Assembly: GCA_902613655.1 (NCBI GenBank)
Contig: CACMHR010000001.1
Coordinates: 62,001-126,000, forward strand
DNA from: Anoxypelagibacter sp902613655
GTDB taxonomy: Bacteria; Pseudomonadota; Alphaproteobacteria; Pelagibacterales; Pelagibacteraceae
Direction of reading: 5' to 3'
Length of the DNA: 64,000 nucleotides
Both the position numbers and the translations under genes were made by a program. Below, in pieces: positions 17,887-26,909 of this stretch. The notes beneath the pieces were generated by a model. The model saw only the letters and a list, made by a program, of their open reading frames with translations. It ran no database searches and was not told the origin of the DNA. Numbering within the stretch: the first letter of the stretch is position 1; every line of letters begins with the position of its first letter.

Positions 17887-18788
17887 CTTCTAAAGTTGGA
17901 ATGACAGGCACTTCAGGTTTATTAGGCAAACATGTTGTACAATATTTTTTAGAAAAAAATTACAAAATAATTGGTACAAGTCGTACAAACCCAAAGGTTT
18001 ATCATAAAAATTTTTTTTGGAAGAAATTAGATCTTCACAAAAAAATAAACAATAAAAAATTAAATATTATTTTTAATGATATTAATTGCTTAATACACAT
18101 GGGTGCTTACGTTCCAAAAAAAATGAACTCAGCTAGTAAAAATTTTATTAATAAAGTTAACATTGACTCAACAATTAATTTATTAAAGTGGTCTCAAAGA
18201 AATAATATACATTTTATATATATATCTGGATCAGTAATTTATAATAAAAATGGAAAGAATTCAGAAAATTCAAAATTACTAAAAAATTCAAAAAATCCTT
18301 ATATAGATTCAAAAATTAAATGTGAAAAAAAAATTTTAAGATTATTGAAAAAGAAAAATTATAATTACACAATTTTTCGCCCTTCTTCAATATATGGTTT
18401 TGGATTAGATAAAAGCAAGTTGATATCAAAATTTATTAAAATATTACAAAAAAATAAAGTTTTAAAAATTTTTAATTTCGAAAAAACAAAAGTAAATTTT
18501 ATCCACGCCAAAGATGTTGCATCTGCGATATATCTATCTTTTAAATTAAAAAAAAAGGGGGTATTTAATGTCGGCTCAGAAAATTGTTATCATTTCTTAT
18601 CATTGTCAAAAATTTTGGCAAAATTAATCAAAAGTAAAAGTAATATAATTTTAAGGGATAACAAAAAAATTAAAAATCTAAATTCTCTTGATGTAAAAAT
18701 TACAAAAGCAAAAAAAATTTTAAATTGGAGACCTGTTTTGAGTATGAGAAACGGTTTAAAAATGACATTACAAAAAAAATGGAACTAA
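17877..18788 (+). CDS. NAD(P)-dependent sugar epimerase/dehydratase/reductase (extended SDR)
   Basis: A 303-residue extended short-chain dehydrogenase. GMTGTSGLLGKHV (residues 8-20) is the Rossmann loop; YISGSVIY and YIDSK are the Ser and YxxxK catalytic residues; FRPSSIYG and FNVGS follow in the usual places. Substrate is not evident from sequence. It is embedded between the ATP-grasp gene and legI. ATG at 17877 lies in the previous gene's end; an ATG 8 codons later is an alternative start. Confidence 0.82.
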   Translation: MVLTSKVGMTGTSGLLGKHVVQYFLEKNYKIIGTSRTNPKVYHKNFFWKKLDLHKKINNKKLNIIFNDINCLIHMGAYVPKKMNSASKNFINKVNIDSTINLLKWSQRNNIHFIYISGSVIYNKNGKNSENSKLLKNSKNPYIDSKIKCEKKILRLLKKKNYNYTIFRPSSIYGFGLDKSKLISKFIKILQKNKVLKIFNFEKTKVNFIHAKDVASAIYLSFKLKKKGVFNVGSENCYHFLSLSKILAKLIKSKSNIILRDNKKIKNLNSLDVKITKAKKILNWRPVLSMRNGLKMTLQKKWN

Positions 18789-19789
18789 AAAATACATATA
18801 TCATTGCTGAAGGTGGGATTAATCATAATGGAAATTTTAACAATGCAAAAAAATTAATTTCTGTCGCAAAACTTTGTGGTGCTAATGCGATAAAATTTCA
18901 AACTTTTATACCCAAAGAGGTAGTTACAGCCAACTTAAATTTGGCAAGCTATCAAAAAAAAAATTTAAAAAGAAATATTAGAATGATAGACATGATAAAA
19001 AAATATGAATTAAGTTTTTCACAACAAAGGAAACTTTTTAAAATAGCAAAAAGAAAAAAAATTGATTTTATTTCATCTGCTTTTGATTTAAAAAGTTTAG
19101 AATTTTTGATAAACGATCTTAAATTGGGTATTCTTAAAATTCCCTCTGGCGAAATAACAAACTTTCCATATCTAAAACGAATATCTAAATTTAATAAAAA
19201 AGTAATTTTATCTACCGGCATGTCAAATATTAAAGAAATTGAAGCAGCTTTAAAAGTTCTTCTTTCAGGTAGTCTTAAAAAAAAAAATATATATATTCTT
19301 CACTGTAATACAGCATATCCAACACCTATTGAAGATGTTAATTTAAAAGTCTTAAAAACTTTTAAAAATAAATTTAAACTTGTAACTGGTTATTCTGATC
19401 ACACTTCTGGTTTTGAAGCATCTCTAGCCGCAGTAAGTCTTGGGGCCAAAATTATAGAAAAACACTTAACACTTAATAAAAAACAACACGGTCCCGACCA
19501 CAAAGCAAGTCTCAATTCTAGAGAATTTAAGTCTTTTGTAAATTCTGTTAGAAAAGTTGAAAAATTGCTTGGAAGTAATATTAAAAAGATTTCGCCCTCA
19601 GAAAAAGAAAATATTAAATATGCAAGAAAAGTAATTGTTGCAAAAAAATTTATTAGTAAAGGCGAAACTTTTTCCTATGATAATTTAACAACAAAAAGAG
19701 CCGGAAACGGTATTTCTCCAATGAAATGGAATAATTTAATATCAAAAAAATCAAAATACAATTTTGAAAAAGATGAAAAAATTAAATAA
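18779..19789 (+). CDS. legI: N-acetylneuraminate/legionaminate synthase (NeuB/LegI)
   Basis: A 336-residue NeuB-family synthase that condenses PEP with a 6-carbon amino sugar to give the 9-carbon acid. IIAEGGINHNGNFNNAKKL, IKFQTF, LKIPSGEI, LSTGMSN, HCNTAYPTP, GYSDHT and EKHLTL are the barrel motifs; the C-terminal SAF (antifreeze-like) domain covers about residues 275-336. I use the ATG at 18779, which fits the family start; an upstream ATG at 18725 would sit deep inside the previous gene. In the legionaminic context LegI is more likely than sialate synthase. Confidence 0.9.
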   Translation: MELKNTYIIAEGGINHNGNFNNAKKLISVAKLCGANAIKFQTFIPKEVVTANLNLASYQKKNLKRNIRMIDMIKKYELSFSQQRKLFKIAKRKKIDFISSAFDLKSLEFLINDLKLGILKIPSGEITNFPYLKRISKFNKKVILSTGMSNIKEIEAALKVLLSGSLKKKNIYILHCNTAYPTPIEDVNLKVLKTFKNKFKLVTGYSDHTSGFEASLAAVSLGAKIIEKHLTLNKKQHGPDHKASLNSREFKSFVNSVRKVEKLLGSNIKKISPSEKENIKYARKVIVAKKFISKGETFSYDNLTTKRAGNGISPMKWNNLISKKSKYNFEKDEKIK

Positions 19790-20948
19790 AAAAATTGCTG
19801 TAATTACTGGAAGTCGCGGTGATTTTGACCTTTTAAAACCAATTATAAAAAAACTTTATAGATCAAGAAAATTAAAAGTTTACACTGTAGTGACTGGATC
19901 ACATTTAATAAAAGCCTACCAAAATAAAAAATTATTTAAGAATGATCTAATAAAAATAAATAAAAAAATACACATAAAATATTCAGGCGATAATACATCA
20001 TCAATTCTTAATTATTTCAGCGATGGTATAAAAAAGTTTAATAAATATTATACAAAATTAAAACCAGACATTGTTCTTGTGTTGGGTGATAGATATGAAA
20101 TTTTTTCTGCTGTTGTTAGTGCATATTTTGATAGAATACCAATTGCACATGTCTCAGGAGGAGAGATTACTCAAGGTGCTTTAGATGATGGAATAAGACA
20201 TTCTATAACAAAGCTTTCATCAATACATTTTGTTACAAACAAAATTTACGCAAATCGTGTACAGCAATTAGGTGAAAATAAAAAAAATATTCATGTTGTA
20301 GGAAGTACAAGTGTTGAGGATATAAATAAAATTAAGTTTTATAGCAAAAAAGAAATTAAAAATGTAATCAATTATAATTTTAAGCGTAAAAATTTTTTAA
20401 TTACTTTCCATCCTGTTACACTTGAGAAAAATTATGGACTAAAAGATTTTAAAACTATTTTAAAATACTTTTCAAACAAACACCATATAGGTATTATATT
20501 TACTTTGCCTAACACGGATACGAAAAATTATAAAATTATTTCTTTAATAAAAACTTTTGTTCAAAAAAATAAGAATTCTTATTTTTTTAAATACCTAGGA
20601 AAACAAACATATTTTTCAATTATCAAGAATTTTGATTGCGTAATTGGAAACTCTTCAAGTGGCATTTCTGAAGTTCCAAGTTTGAAGATACCAACAATAA
20701 ATATAGGTACTAGACAGAAGGGTAGAATTATGGCCTCAAGCGTTATTAATATAAAAAGATTGTCCATAAAAAGTTTGGATAATGCTATAAAAAAAATTGA
20801 AACTGTAAAATTTAATAAAGCTCTACTCAAATCTAAAAATCCTTATTATAAAAATAATACAACGAAAAATATAATAAAAATTTTGGAAAGAGTTAATTTT
20901 GAAAATATTAATTATAAAAAATTTGTAGATTTAAAATTAAAAAGATGA
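19773..20948 (+). CDS. legG: Hydrolysing UDP/GDP-sugar 2-epimerase (NeuC/LegG)
   Basis: A 391-residue GT-B-fold epimerase that releases NDP while inverting C2. ITGSRGDFDLLKP at the N-terminus, VLGDRYEI, HVSGGEITQGALDDGIRH and GNSSSGISEVPS are diagnostic NeuC/LegG motifs. Start taken as ATG 19773 (a TTG at 19764 is possible), overlapping legI by 17 bases. In the GDP route LegG converts GDP-2,4-diacetamido-trideoxyglucose to the mannose-configured free sugar used by LegI. Confidence 0.88.
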   Translation: MKKLNKKIAVITGSRGDFDLLKPIIKKLYRSRKLKVYTVVTGSHLIKAYQNKKLFKNDLIKINKKIHIKYSGDNTSSILNYFSDGIKKFNKYYTKLKPDIVLVLGDRYEIFSAVVSAYFDRIPIAHVSGGEITQGALDDGIRHSITKLSSIHFVTNKIYANRVQQLGENKKNIHVVGSTSVEDINKIKFYSKKEIKNVINYNFKRKNFLITFHPVTLEKNYGLKDFKTILKYFSNKHHIGIIFTLPNTDTKNYKIISLIKTFVQKNKNSYFFKYLGKQTYFSIIKNFDCVIGNSSSGISEVPSLKIPTINIGTRQKGRIMASSVINIKRLSIKSLDNAIKKIETVKFNKALLKSKNPYYKNNTTKNIIKILERVNFENINYKKFVDLKLKR

Positions 20949-22075
20949 ATAAGACTAATAAAAATATTTTCTGGTGCAAAAATTGTGTGACTATGTCTAC
21001 AAGACCAAGAATAACTTTTGATAATCGTGGTTATTGTAGTGCATGCCAATGGTCAGAGGAAAAAAAGAAAATTGATTGGTCTAAGAGAGAAAGAATGTTG
21101 AAGGAATTACTAGATAAACATAGATCGAATGGTAATAGATATGACTGTATCACAACAGTAAGTGGCGGAAAGGATGGATCATATGTAAGCTATAATATAA
21201 AGCACAAATATAAAATGGATCCCTTGGCAGTCACATTCAGACCAATAATGGAAACTGATATAGGTAAAGAAAATTTAAACTCATTTATTAACAGCGGTTA
21301 TGATCACATACACGTAACACCAGACCATGAAGCTATGAGAGTCTTAAACAAAATTGGTCTAACAGATCTTGGTTTTCCTTATTACGGGTGGTTAATGGGT
21401 ATTCATACAGCAGTTCTTAGAGTAGCGCTGCAAATGAACATTCCATTAGTATTCTACTCTGAAGATGGTGAAGTAGAGTATGGGGGAGATGCAAAATTTA
21501 AAAATCATGGTGTTTATGATGTTGATTATCAAATTTCAAGATATATGGAGGGAGGTTATGATAAAATTATTAAAAAAGCTAAAAATCTTGGCTTAAATTC
21601 TAGACAGCTATATTGGTTTACTTATCCAAGTAAAGATGAGTTAAAAAACTTCAAATTGGAATTAACTCATTATGGATTTTATGAAAATTGGGATCCTTAT
21701 AGAAATTACGTTTTAGCTAAGGAAAAATGTGGGTTAAAAGAGGCACCAACTTTAAATGAAGGAAGTTACACTAATTTCGCACAGACTGATCAAAAAATAT
21801 ACCTTTTGCACGTTTATTTTATGTATTTGAAATTTGGATTTGGAAGAACAACTCAAGATGCAGGGATAGATGTAAGAAGAGGTGCGATGACGAGATCACA
21901 AGCTGTTCAATTAGTACAAATGTATGATGATATGTATCCAGAAAGTTTATTTGAAGAATATTGTGATTATTTCAAAATGAGCATGAAAGAGTTCCAAGAG
22001 AACATTGACAAATGGGCAAACAAAAAATTATTTGAAAAGAAAAATAGATGGGTACCAAAATTTAAGATAACTTAG
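20945..22075 (+). CDS. N-acetyl sugar amidotransferase (PseA/WbuX family), set 3
   Basis: A 376-residue member of the same family as the proteins at 757 and 6329. Cys pairs WCKNC and CSACQW, PP-loop VSGGKDGS (about residues 74-81, with Gly where the others have Ser), EDGEVEYGGDA and KFGFGRTTQDAGIDVR. Being wedged inside the legionaminic genes, it most likely makes the acetamidino form of legionaminic acid or its precursor, as known for PseA-type enzymes in flagellin glycosylation. It overlaps legG by 4 bases and is followed 1 base later by its HisH partner. Confidence 0.92.
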   Translation: MNKTNKNIFWCKNCVTMSTRPRITFDNRGYCSACQWSEEKKKIDWSKRERMLKELLDKHRSNGNRYDCITTVSGGKDGSYVSYNIKHKYKMDPLAVTFRPIMETDIGKENLNSFINSGYDHIHVTPDHEAMRVLNKIGLTDLGFPYYGWLMGIHTAVLRVALQMNIPLVFYSEDGEVEYGGDAKFKNHGVYDVDYQISRYMEGGYDKIIKKAKNLGLNSRQLYWFTYPSKDELKNFKLELTHYGFYENWDPYRNYVLAKEKCGLKEAPTLNEGSYTNFAQTDQKIYLLHVYFMYLKFGFGRTTQDAGIDVRRGAMTRSQAVQLVQMYDDMYPESLFEEYCDYFKMSMKEFQENIDKWANKKLFEKKNRWVPKFKIT

Positions 22076-22076
22076 T

Positions 22077-22703
22077 ATGTCAAAAAAAATAAAGATAGGA
22101 ATTATTGATTGTAATTTTGGTAATATAGCTTCATTGATAAATTCTTTTAAGTTTCTAAATTTTGATTTTAAGGTTATAGAAAAAAAGATTATACAGGATG
22201 ATATATCACATTTAATACTCCCAGGTGTTGGTTCCTTCAACAAAGCTGCAAAGACCCTTAAAAAAATTGGCTTTGATGATCAAATCAAGGAGTTTACATC
22301 AAAATCTAAACCTTTTATGGGAATATGTTTGGGAATGCAATTAATGTTTGACTCAAGTACTGAAGATGGAAAAGAATATGGTCTGGGACTTTTTCAAGGT
22401 GAGTGTAATAGGTTTTCAGATAATTTAAAAGTTAGTTTGCCTCACGTTGGTTTCAACCTAGTTGATAATTATAAAACTAAAATATGGAAAGGAATTCCTT
22501 GTAAATCCCCTTTTTATTTTGTTCATTCTTATAGAATTTCAATTAATAAAAAAAAATCTAATCAAGCAAAATTGTCCAAAACTTACTATGGTGAAGACTT
22601 TGTTTCATTCATAGAACAGGAAAATATTTTTGGAGCACAATTTCATCCAGAAAAAAGTCATAAAACTGGATTAAACTTATTAAAAAATTTTGTAGCAATT
22701 TAA
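22077..22703 (+). CDS. HisH-like glutamine amidotransferase, set 3
   Basis: A 208-residue class I glutaminase. LPGVGSFNKA, nucleophile GICLGMQLMF and AQFHPEKS show an intact Cys-His-Glu triad. It supplies ammonia to the set 3 amidotransferase through the HisF-like protein encoded next (1-base overlap). The order here is amidotransferase-HisH-HisF, while set 1 reads HisH-HisF-amidotransferase and set 2 HisF-amidotransferase-HisH, so the three sets are not a simple tandem duplication. Confidence 0.92.
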   Translation: MSKKIKIGIIDCNFGNIASLINSFKFLNFDFKVIEKKIIQDDISHLILPGVGSFNKAAKTLKKIGFDDQIKEFTSKSKPFMGICLGMQLMFDSSTEDGKEYGLGLFQGECNRFSDNLKVSLPHVGFNLVDNYKTKIWKGIPCKSPFYFVHSYRISINKKKSNQAKLSKTYYGEDFVSFIEQENIFGAQFHPEKSHKTGLNLLKNFVAI

Positions 22704-23482
22704 TGAATTTTAAAAGAATAATTTATGCTTTATTGTACAGCAAAGGACAGTTTTATCTAAGTAGAAATTTTAGTTTACAGAAAGTTGGAGATGTAGAATG
22801 GCTCAAGAGAAATTATGGGTTTGGTGAAACTTGTAATTTTATTGACGAACTTATGGTTATAAATGTATCTAGAAATTCAACCGAAAACGACAAAAAATTA
22901 TTTTTTAAAGATATTAATAACTTAAGAGAAAAAATCTTTGTACCTTTAACTTTAGGTGGAGGTATCCGCAGTCTTGATGATGCTAAAAAGTATTTCGATA
23001 ATGGGGCAGATAAAGTTTTAATTAATTTTCTAGCACATAAAAATTTAGAAGTATGCGATTCAATATCAAAAATCTACGGTGGACAAGCTCTATCTATTAT
23101 GGCGGACTATAAAATAATAAATGAAGAAATCAAAACTTTTATTGATGGAGGTAAAATATTTTCAAAAAATTTAGAAGATTATATTTTGTCAATTAAAAAT
23201 ATTAAGTTTGGAGAATTAATATTAAACTCAATAGACCAAGACGGAACAGCTGCAGGGTTAGACAAAAAAACATACAAGTTAATTCCAGATGATTTTAAAA
23301 ACCCTATTTTATTGATGGGTGGAGCGGGTAAACCAGAACATTTTGCAGACGTTCTTTGTAAAGATAGAATTTCAGGAGTTATAACTGCAAATTTATTTAA
23401 TTTTTTAGGCAAAGGATTAGAAGAGGCAAGAAATTATTCTATCAAGAATGAAATAAGATTGATAAAATTTGAAAATATATAA
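22703..23482 (+). CDS. HisF-like subunit for sugar amidation, set 3
   Basis: A 259-residue HisF paralogue. LTLGGGIRSLDDAKK and GADKVLIN are canonical; IMADYK keeps the second catalytic Asp, but the first (LDVxxG) is replaced by ALLYSKG. As in set 1, loss of Asp11 argues against imidazole glycerol phosphate synthesis and for ammonia channelling only. The ending GGAGKPEHF and GVITANLF matches the C-terminal phosphate loops. Confidence 0.9.
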   Translation: MNFKRIIYALLYSKGQFYLSRNFSLQKVGDVEWLKRNYGFGETCNFIDELMVINVSRNSTENDKKLFFKDINNLREKIFVPLTLGGGIRSLDDAKKYFDNGADKVLINFLAHKNLEVCDSISKIYGGQALSIMADYKIINEEIKTFIDGGKIFSKNLEDYILSIKNIKFGELILNSIDQDGTAAGLDKKTYKLIPDDFKNPILLMGGAGKPEHFADVLCKDRISGVITANLFNFLGKGLEEARNYSIKNEIRLIKFENI

Positions 23483-23485
23483 AAA

Positions 23486-24463
23486 ATGAAAAAAAAGATC
23501 TTTATCTCAGGAGCAACCGGCTTTATTGGTTCACATCTTTGTGAGACCGCAGTTAAAAAAGGTTTTAGGGTTGTAGCCTTTGATAGATATAATTCCAATA
23601 ACGATCTTGGATGTCTTAAAAATAGTAATTACTTAAAAGATATAGAAGTTATATTAGGAGATGTTCGTGACTATGACTCTGTTTATAAGTCTATGAAAGG
23701 ATGTAAAACTATTTTTCATTTGGCTGCATTAATTGGAATTCCATATTCTTATGTTTCACCTTTGGCTTATGTCAAAACTAATGTTGAAGGAACATATAAT
23801 ATTCTGGAGGCTTCAAAAAATTTAAATTGTAAAAATGTAATTATAACATCAACCAGCGAAGTTTATGGATCAGCACAATATTTACCAATAGATGAAAAAC
23901 ATCCATTAAGTGCACAATCTCCTTACGCCGCCTCTAAAACTGCCGCTGACCAATTATCTTTAAGTTATTATCGCTCTTTTAAATTACCAGTAACCATATT
24001 AAGACCTTTTAATACTTATGGACCAAGACAATCAGAAAGAGCAATAATTCCAAGAATAATCACGCAATGTTTGTCTGAGAAAAATAAAACTTTAGTTTTA
24101 GGAAATTTAAAACCTACAAGAGATTTTAATTTTGTAAGTGATATTTGTGAGTCCTATTTTCATGTTTTGAAAAATAAAAAAATAATAGGTCAAGTAATCA
24201 ATGTGGGCGGTAAAACAAATATCTCAATTGATAATTTAGCTAAAAAGATCATAAAAATTATAAATCCAAATATTAAAATTCAGCAAAATAAAAATTTATT
24301 TAGACCTAAATTAAGCGAAGTGCAAAATCTAAAATGTAATAATAGTAAAATACTTAAATACACTAAATGGAAACCTTCAACTGAATTAAATGAAGGACTA
24401 AAAAAAACTGCCAACTGGATAAAATCGCATAGATCTCAATTTTCTAATAAGTATAAAATTTAA
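23486..24463 (+). CDS. legB: NAD-dependent sugar-nucleotide 4,6-dehydratase (LegB)
   Basis: A 325-residue extended SDR. SGATGFIGSHLCE (residues 6-18) binds NAD; STSEVYGSAQY and YAASK give the Ser/Thr-Glu-Tyr-Lys catalytic set of a 4,6-dehydratase; PFNTYGPRQSERAIIPRII is strongly LegB-like. It converts NDP-GlcNAc to the 4-keto-6-deoxy form, the substrate of LegC. It follows the set 3 HisF gene by 3 bases and precedes legF by 2, so the amidation set is inside the pathway's own operon. Confidence 0.88.
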   Translation: MKKKIFISGATGFIGSHLCETAVKKGFRVVAFDRYNSNNDLGCLKNSNYLKDIEVILGDVRDYDSVYKSMKGCKTIFHLAALIGIPYSYVSPLAYVKTNVEGTYNILEASKNLNCKNVIITSTSEVYGSAQYLPIDEKHPLSAQSPYAASKTAADQLSLSYYRSFKLPVTILRPFNTYGPRQSERAIIPRIITQCLSEKNKTLVLGNLKPTRDFNFVSDICESYFHVLKNKKIIGQVINVGGKTNISIDNLAKKIIKIINPNIKIQQNKNLFRPKLSEVQNLKCNNSKILKYTKWKPSTELNEGLKKTANWIKSHRSQFSNKYKI

Positions 24464-24465
24464 AA

Positions 24466-25227
24466 ATGAAAATTCTTTGTACGATTTGCGCTAGAAAAGG
24501 ATCTAAAGGTATTAAAAATAAAAATCTTGTAAAAATAAATAACAAACATTTAATCTTCTACTCAATAGATCAAGCAAGAAAAGTAAAAGAGATCAATGAT
24601 ATTATTATTTCAACAGATCTTAACCTTCCAAAGAGCGAATTAAAAAAGAGAAAATTAAAAATCTTTTTTAAGAGAAAACCAAGTTTATCACATCATACTT
24701 CTGGAAAAGTCCCAGTGATTAGAGATGCATTGAATAAAGCTGAAAAAATTTTTAAAAAAAAATATGATATTATAATTGATTTAGATATAACCTCACCACT
24801 TAGAAATGTTCAAGATATAAGAACAGCAATCAAGAAATTTAAAAAAAATAAGTCAAATAATTTAATTACAATTTGTAAATCTAGAAAAAATCCCTACTTC
24901 AATATGATCGAATTAAATAGAAATGTACCTATTTTAAGTAAAAAAACTAAAAAAAAAATCCTAAGAAGACAAGACGCACCGAAAGTCTATGACATGAATG
25001 CTTCTATTTATATATGGAAAAAAAAATACCTTATGCGAACAAATAAAATTTTTTCAAACAAAACAACTTTTTATGAAATGCCTTATAATAGATCAATCGA
25101 TATAGATAGTTTTCATGATCTGGAATTGGTGAAATATTTCATGAAATGGAATACTAAATCTATTGATATTGACAGTATTTATGATTTAAAACCATCAAAA
25201 TATTTTACAAAATATGAAAAGAAATAA
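24466..25227 (+). CDS. legF: CMP-nonulosonate (legionaminate) cytidylyltransferase with duplicated C-terminus
   Basis: A 253-residue NeuA/LegF-type CMP-sugar synthetase: ICARKGSKGIKNKNL (residues 6-20) is the CTP-binding signature, IIDLDITSPLRN the substrate loop. The expected C-terminal motif SIDIDSFHDLELVKYF (ending near residue 225) is repeated about 21 residues later as SIDIDSIYDLKPSKYF, so the gene carries an internal duplication of its 3' end and is about 20 residues longer than usual. It overlaps the next gene by 14 bases. Confidence 0.88.
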   Translation: MKILCTICARKGSKGIKNKNLVKINNKHLIFYSIDQARKVKEINDIIISTDLNLPKSELKKRKLKIFFKRKPSLSHHTSGKVPVIRDALNKAEKIFKKKYDIIIDLDITSPLRNVQDIRTAIKKFKKNKSNNLITICKSRKNPYFNMIELNRNVPILSKKTKKKILRRQDAPKVYDMNASIYIWKKKYLMRTNKIFSNKTTFYEMPYNRSIDIDSFHDLELVKYFMKWNTKSIDIDSIYDLKPSKYFTKYEKK

Positions 25228-25984
25228 GCTAGCGTTTGTATTAGGTGGCAACGGTGTTATCGGAAGAGAAATAGTCCAAAGATTACACCAGTCAGGTATT
25301 AAAGTCATAATATTAGATATAAAAATTGATAAAAAACTTTTAAACGATAACGTTTTGTTTTTTAATTTTGACTCCTCTAAATTGAATACAGTTGAAAAAA
25401 AATTTAATAAATTAATATCAAAATATAAATGTCCAGATATTTTTATCAATACTTCTTACCCTTATTCCAAAGAATGGGGAAAAATAACCTTTGAGAATTT
25501 AAAAACTACACAATTAAGAAAAAATGTTGATATTCATATGAATTCTTTTGCGTGGACATCTTTAAAAATTGCTCAAGAAATGAAAAAAGATAAGGTTAAA
25601 GGAAGCATAGTGTTAATAAATTCTATCTATGGCGTCTTAGGACAGGATAAAAATTTATATAAAGGAACCAAAATTAAACCTAATCCAGTTTATTCACTCA
25701 TCAAAGGTGGATTAATTGGATATGCAAAAAATCTTTCTTCTTACTATGGAGAGTATGGAATCAGAGTAAACACCATAATTTCCGGTGGTGTTAAAGGTCA
25801 CGTAGCAGGTTCAAAAATTTTACAGAGCAAAAAATTTGTAAAAAACTATATTAATAAAACTCCTCTCAAAAGAATGGGAAATCCCAACGATATTTCATCT
25901 GCAGTTTTATTTTTATCATCCGATGAGTCTTCATATATTACCGGAACTAACGTATATGTCGATGGAGGTTGGTCAGCTATATAA
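25214..25984 (+). CDS. ptmA: Short-chain dehydrogenase (PtmA-like)
   Basis: A 256-residue classical SDR. VLGGNGVIGREIVQRL (residues 9-24) is the cofactor loop, LINSIYG the Ser region, YSLIKGG gives YxxxK, and the ending ITGTNVYVDGGWS is standard for the family. In Campylobacter, PtmA is a legionaminic-pathway gene upstream of PtmE, proposed to act with PtmF in making the GlcN precursor. Adjacent Gfo/Idh gene fits PtmF. Function by context. Confidence 0.78.
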   Translation: MKRNKLAFVLGGNGVIGREIVQRLHQSGIKVIILDIKIDKKLLNDNVLFFNFDSSKLNTVEKKFNKLISKYKCPDIFINTSYPYSKEWGKITFENLKTTQLRKNVDIHMNSFAWTSLKIAQEMKKDKVKGSIVLINSIYGVLGQDKNLYKGTKIKPNPVYSLIKGGLIGYAKNLSSYYGEYGIRVNTIISGGVKGHVAGSKILQSKKFVKNYINKTPLKRMGNPNDISSAVLFLSSDESSYITGTNVYVDGGWSAI

Positions 25985-25987
25985 TTT

Positions 25988-26890
25988 ATGAATATTGTTA
26001 TTATTGGTTACGGGTCGATAGGAAGACGACATGCAGAAATCCTTAAAAAATTTTTTAAAAGTAGTAAAATTTTTATTTATTCTAAACAAAAAATTAAAAA
26101 ATTTCCAAACTTCAATAATTTAAATTATTTAAAAATTATTAAACCACAATATGTAATTATAGCCAGCGAAACTTTTAAACATGAAAAACAACTTAAATAT
26201 TTAGAAAAAAATTTTAAAGGAATAAAAATATTAGTTGAGAAGCCAGTTTTTCATAAATATATAAAGTTAAAACTGAAAAATAATAAAGTTTATGTCGGTT
26301 ATAATCTAAGGTTTCATCCATTTATAATTAAACTACATAAAATTTTAAAAAAAAATAAAATTTATGACATTCAATTTATAACAAATTCATATTTGCCAAA
26401 TTGGAGAAAAAATATTTCTTATCAAAATAATTATACAGCTAGCAAATCAAAAGGAGGTGGGATTATTTTAGACCTTAGTCACGAATTAGACCTAATACAC
26501 TTATTTTTTAAGAAAATAAAAATAAATTATGTATCATTTGGGAAAAAATCTAATCTTAAAATTAATACAGAAGACTATATGAAACTTTTTGGCAAAGCTA
26601 AAAAAACTCAAATCACTTTAGATCTTAAATATTACTCAAAAAATGAATTAAGATTAATTTTAGTCGATGGAATTAAGTTTTCAATTTTTATTGATTTAAA
26701 AAAAAATATATTTAATTTTGCAGCTTCTAACAAAAAACAAATAATTCATAAGAATTATAATTATAACAAAACATTTATTGATATGCATAAAGCAATAATT
26801 TCCAACAAAAATTCAAAATTTCTCTGTTCATATAATGAAGGTATGAATGTTTTAAAAACTATAAAAAAAATTAAACTGAGAAAGTACTAG
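25988..26890 (+). CDS. Gfo/Idh/MocA-family oxidoreductase (PtmF-like)
   Basis: A 300-residue dehydrogenase with GYGSIGRRHAEIL (residues 7-19) binding NAD(P) and VEKPVF carrying the family's Glu-Lys-Pro. GYNLRFHPF and GGGIILDLSHELDLI match the catalytic barrel face, His in the last motif being the usual acid/base. Together with the preceding SDR it resembles the PtmA-PtmF pair of the legionaminic route; it could also act on another sugar. It starts 3 bases after the SDR. Confidence 0.78.
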   Translation: MNIVIIGYGSIGRRHAEILKKFFKSSKIFIYSKQKIKKFPNFNNLNYLKIIKPQYVIIASETFKHEKQLKYLEKNFKGIKILVEKPVFHKYIKLKLKNNKVYVGYNLRFHPFIIKLHKILKKNKIYDIQFITNSYLPNWRKNISYQNNYTASKSKGGGIILDLSHELDLIHLFFKKIKINYVSFGKKSNLKINTEDYMKLFGKAKKTQITLDLKYYSKNELRLILVDGIKFSIFIDLKKNIFNFAASNKKQIIHKNYNYNKTFIDMHKAIISNKNSKFLCSYNEGMNVLKTIKKIKLRKY

Positions 26891-26909
26891 TATTATAAAT
26901 AACTTTTTA

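Noticed and set aside
1883..23482. HisF and HisH genes as parts of histidine biosynthesis
   Set aside because: Each pair neighbours a sugar amidotransferase, no other his gene is present, and two HisF-like proteins lack a catalytic Asp.
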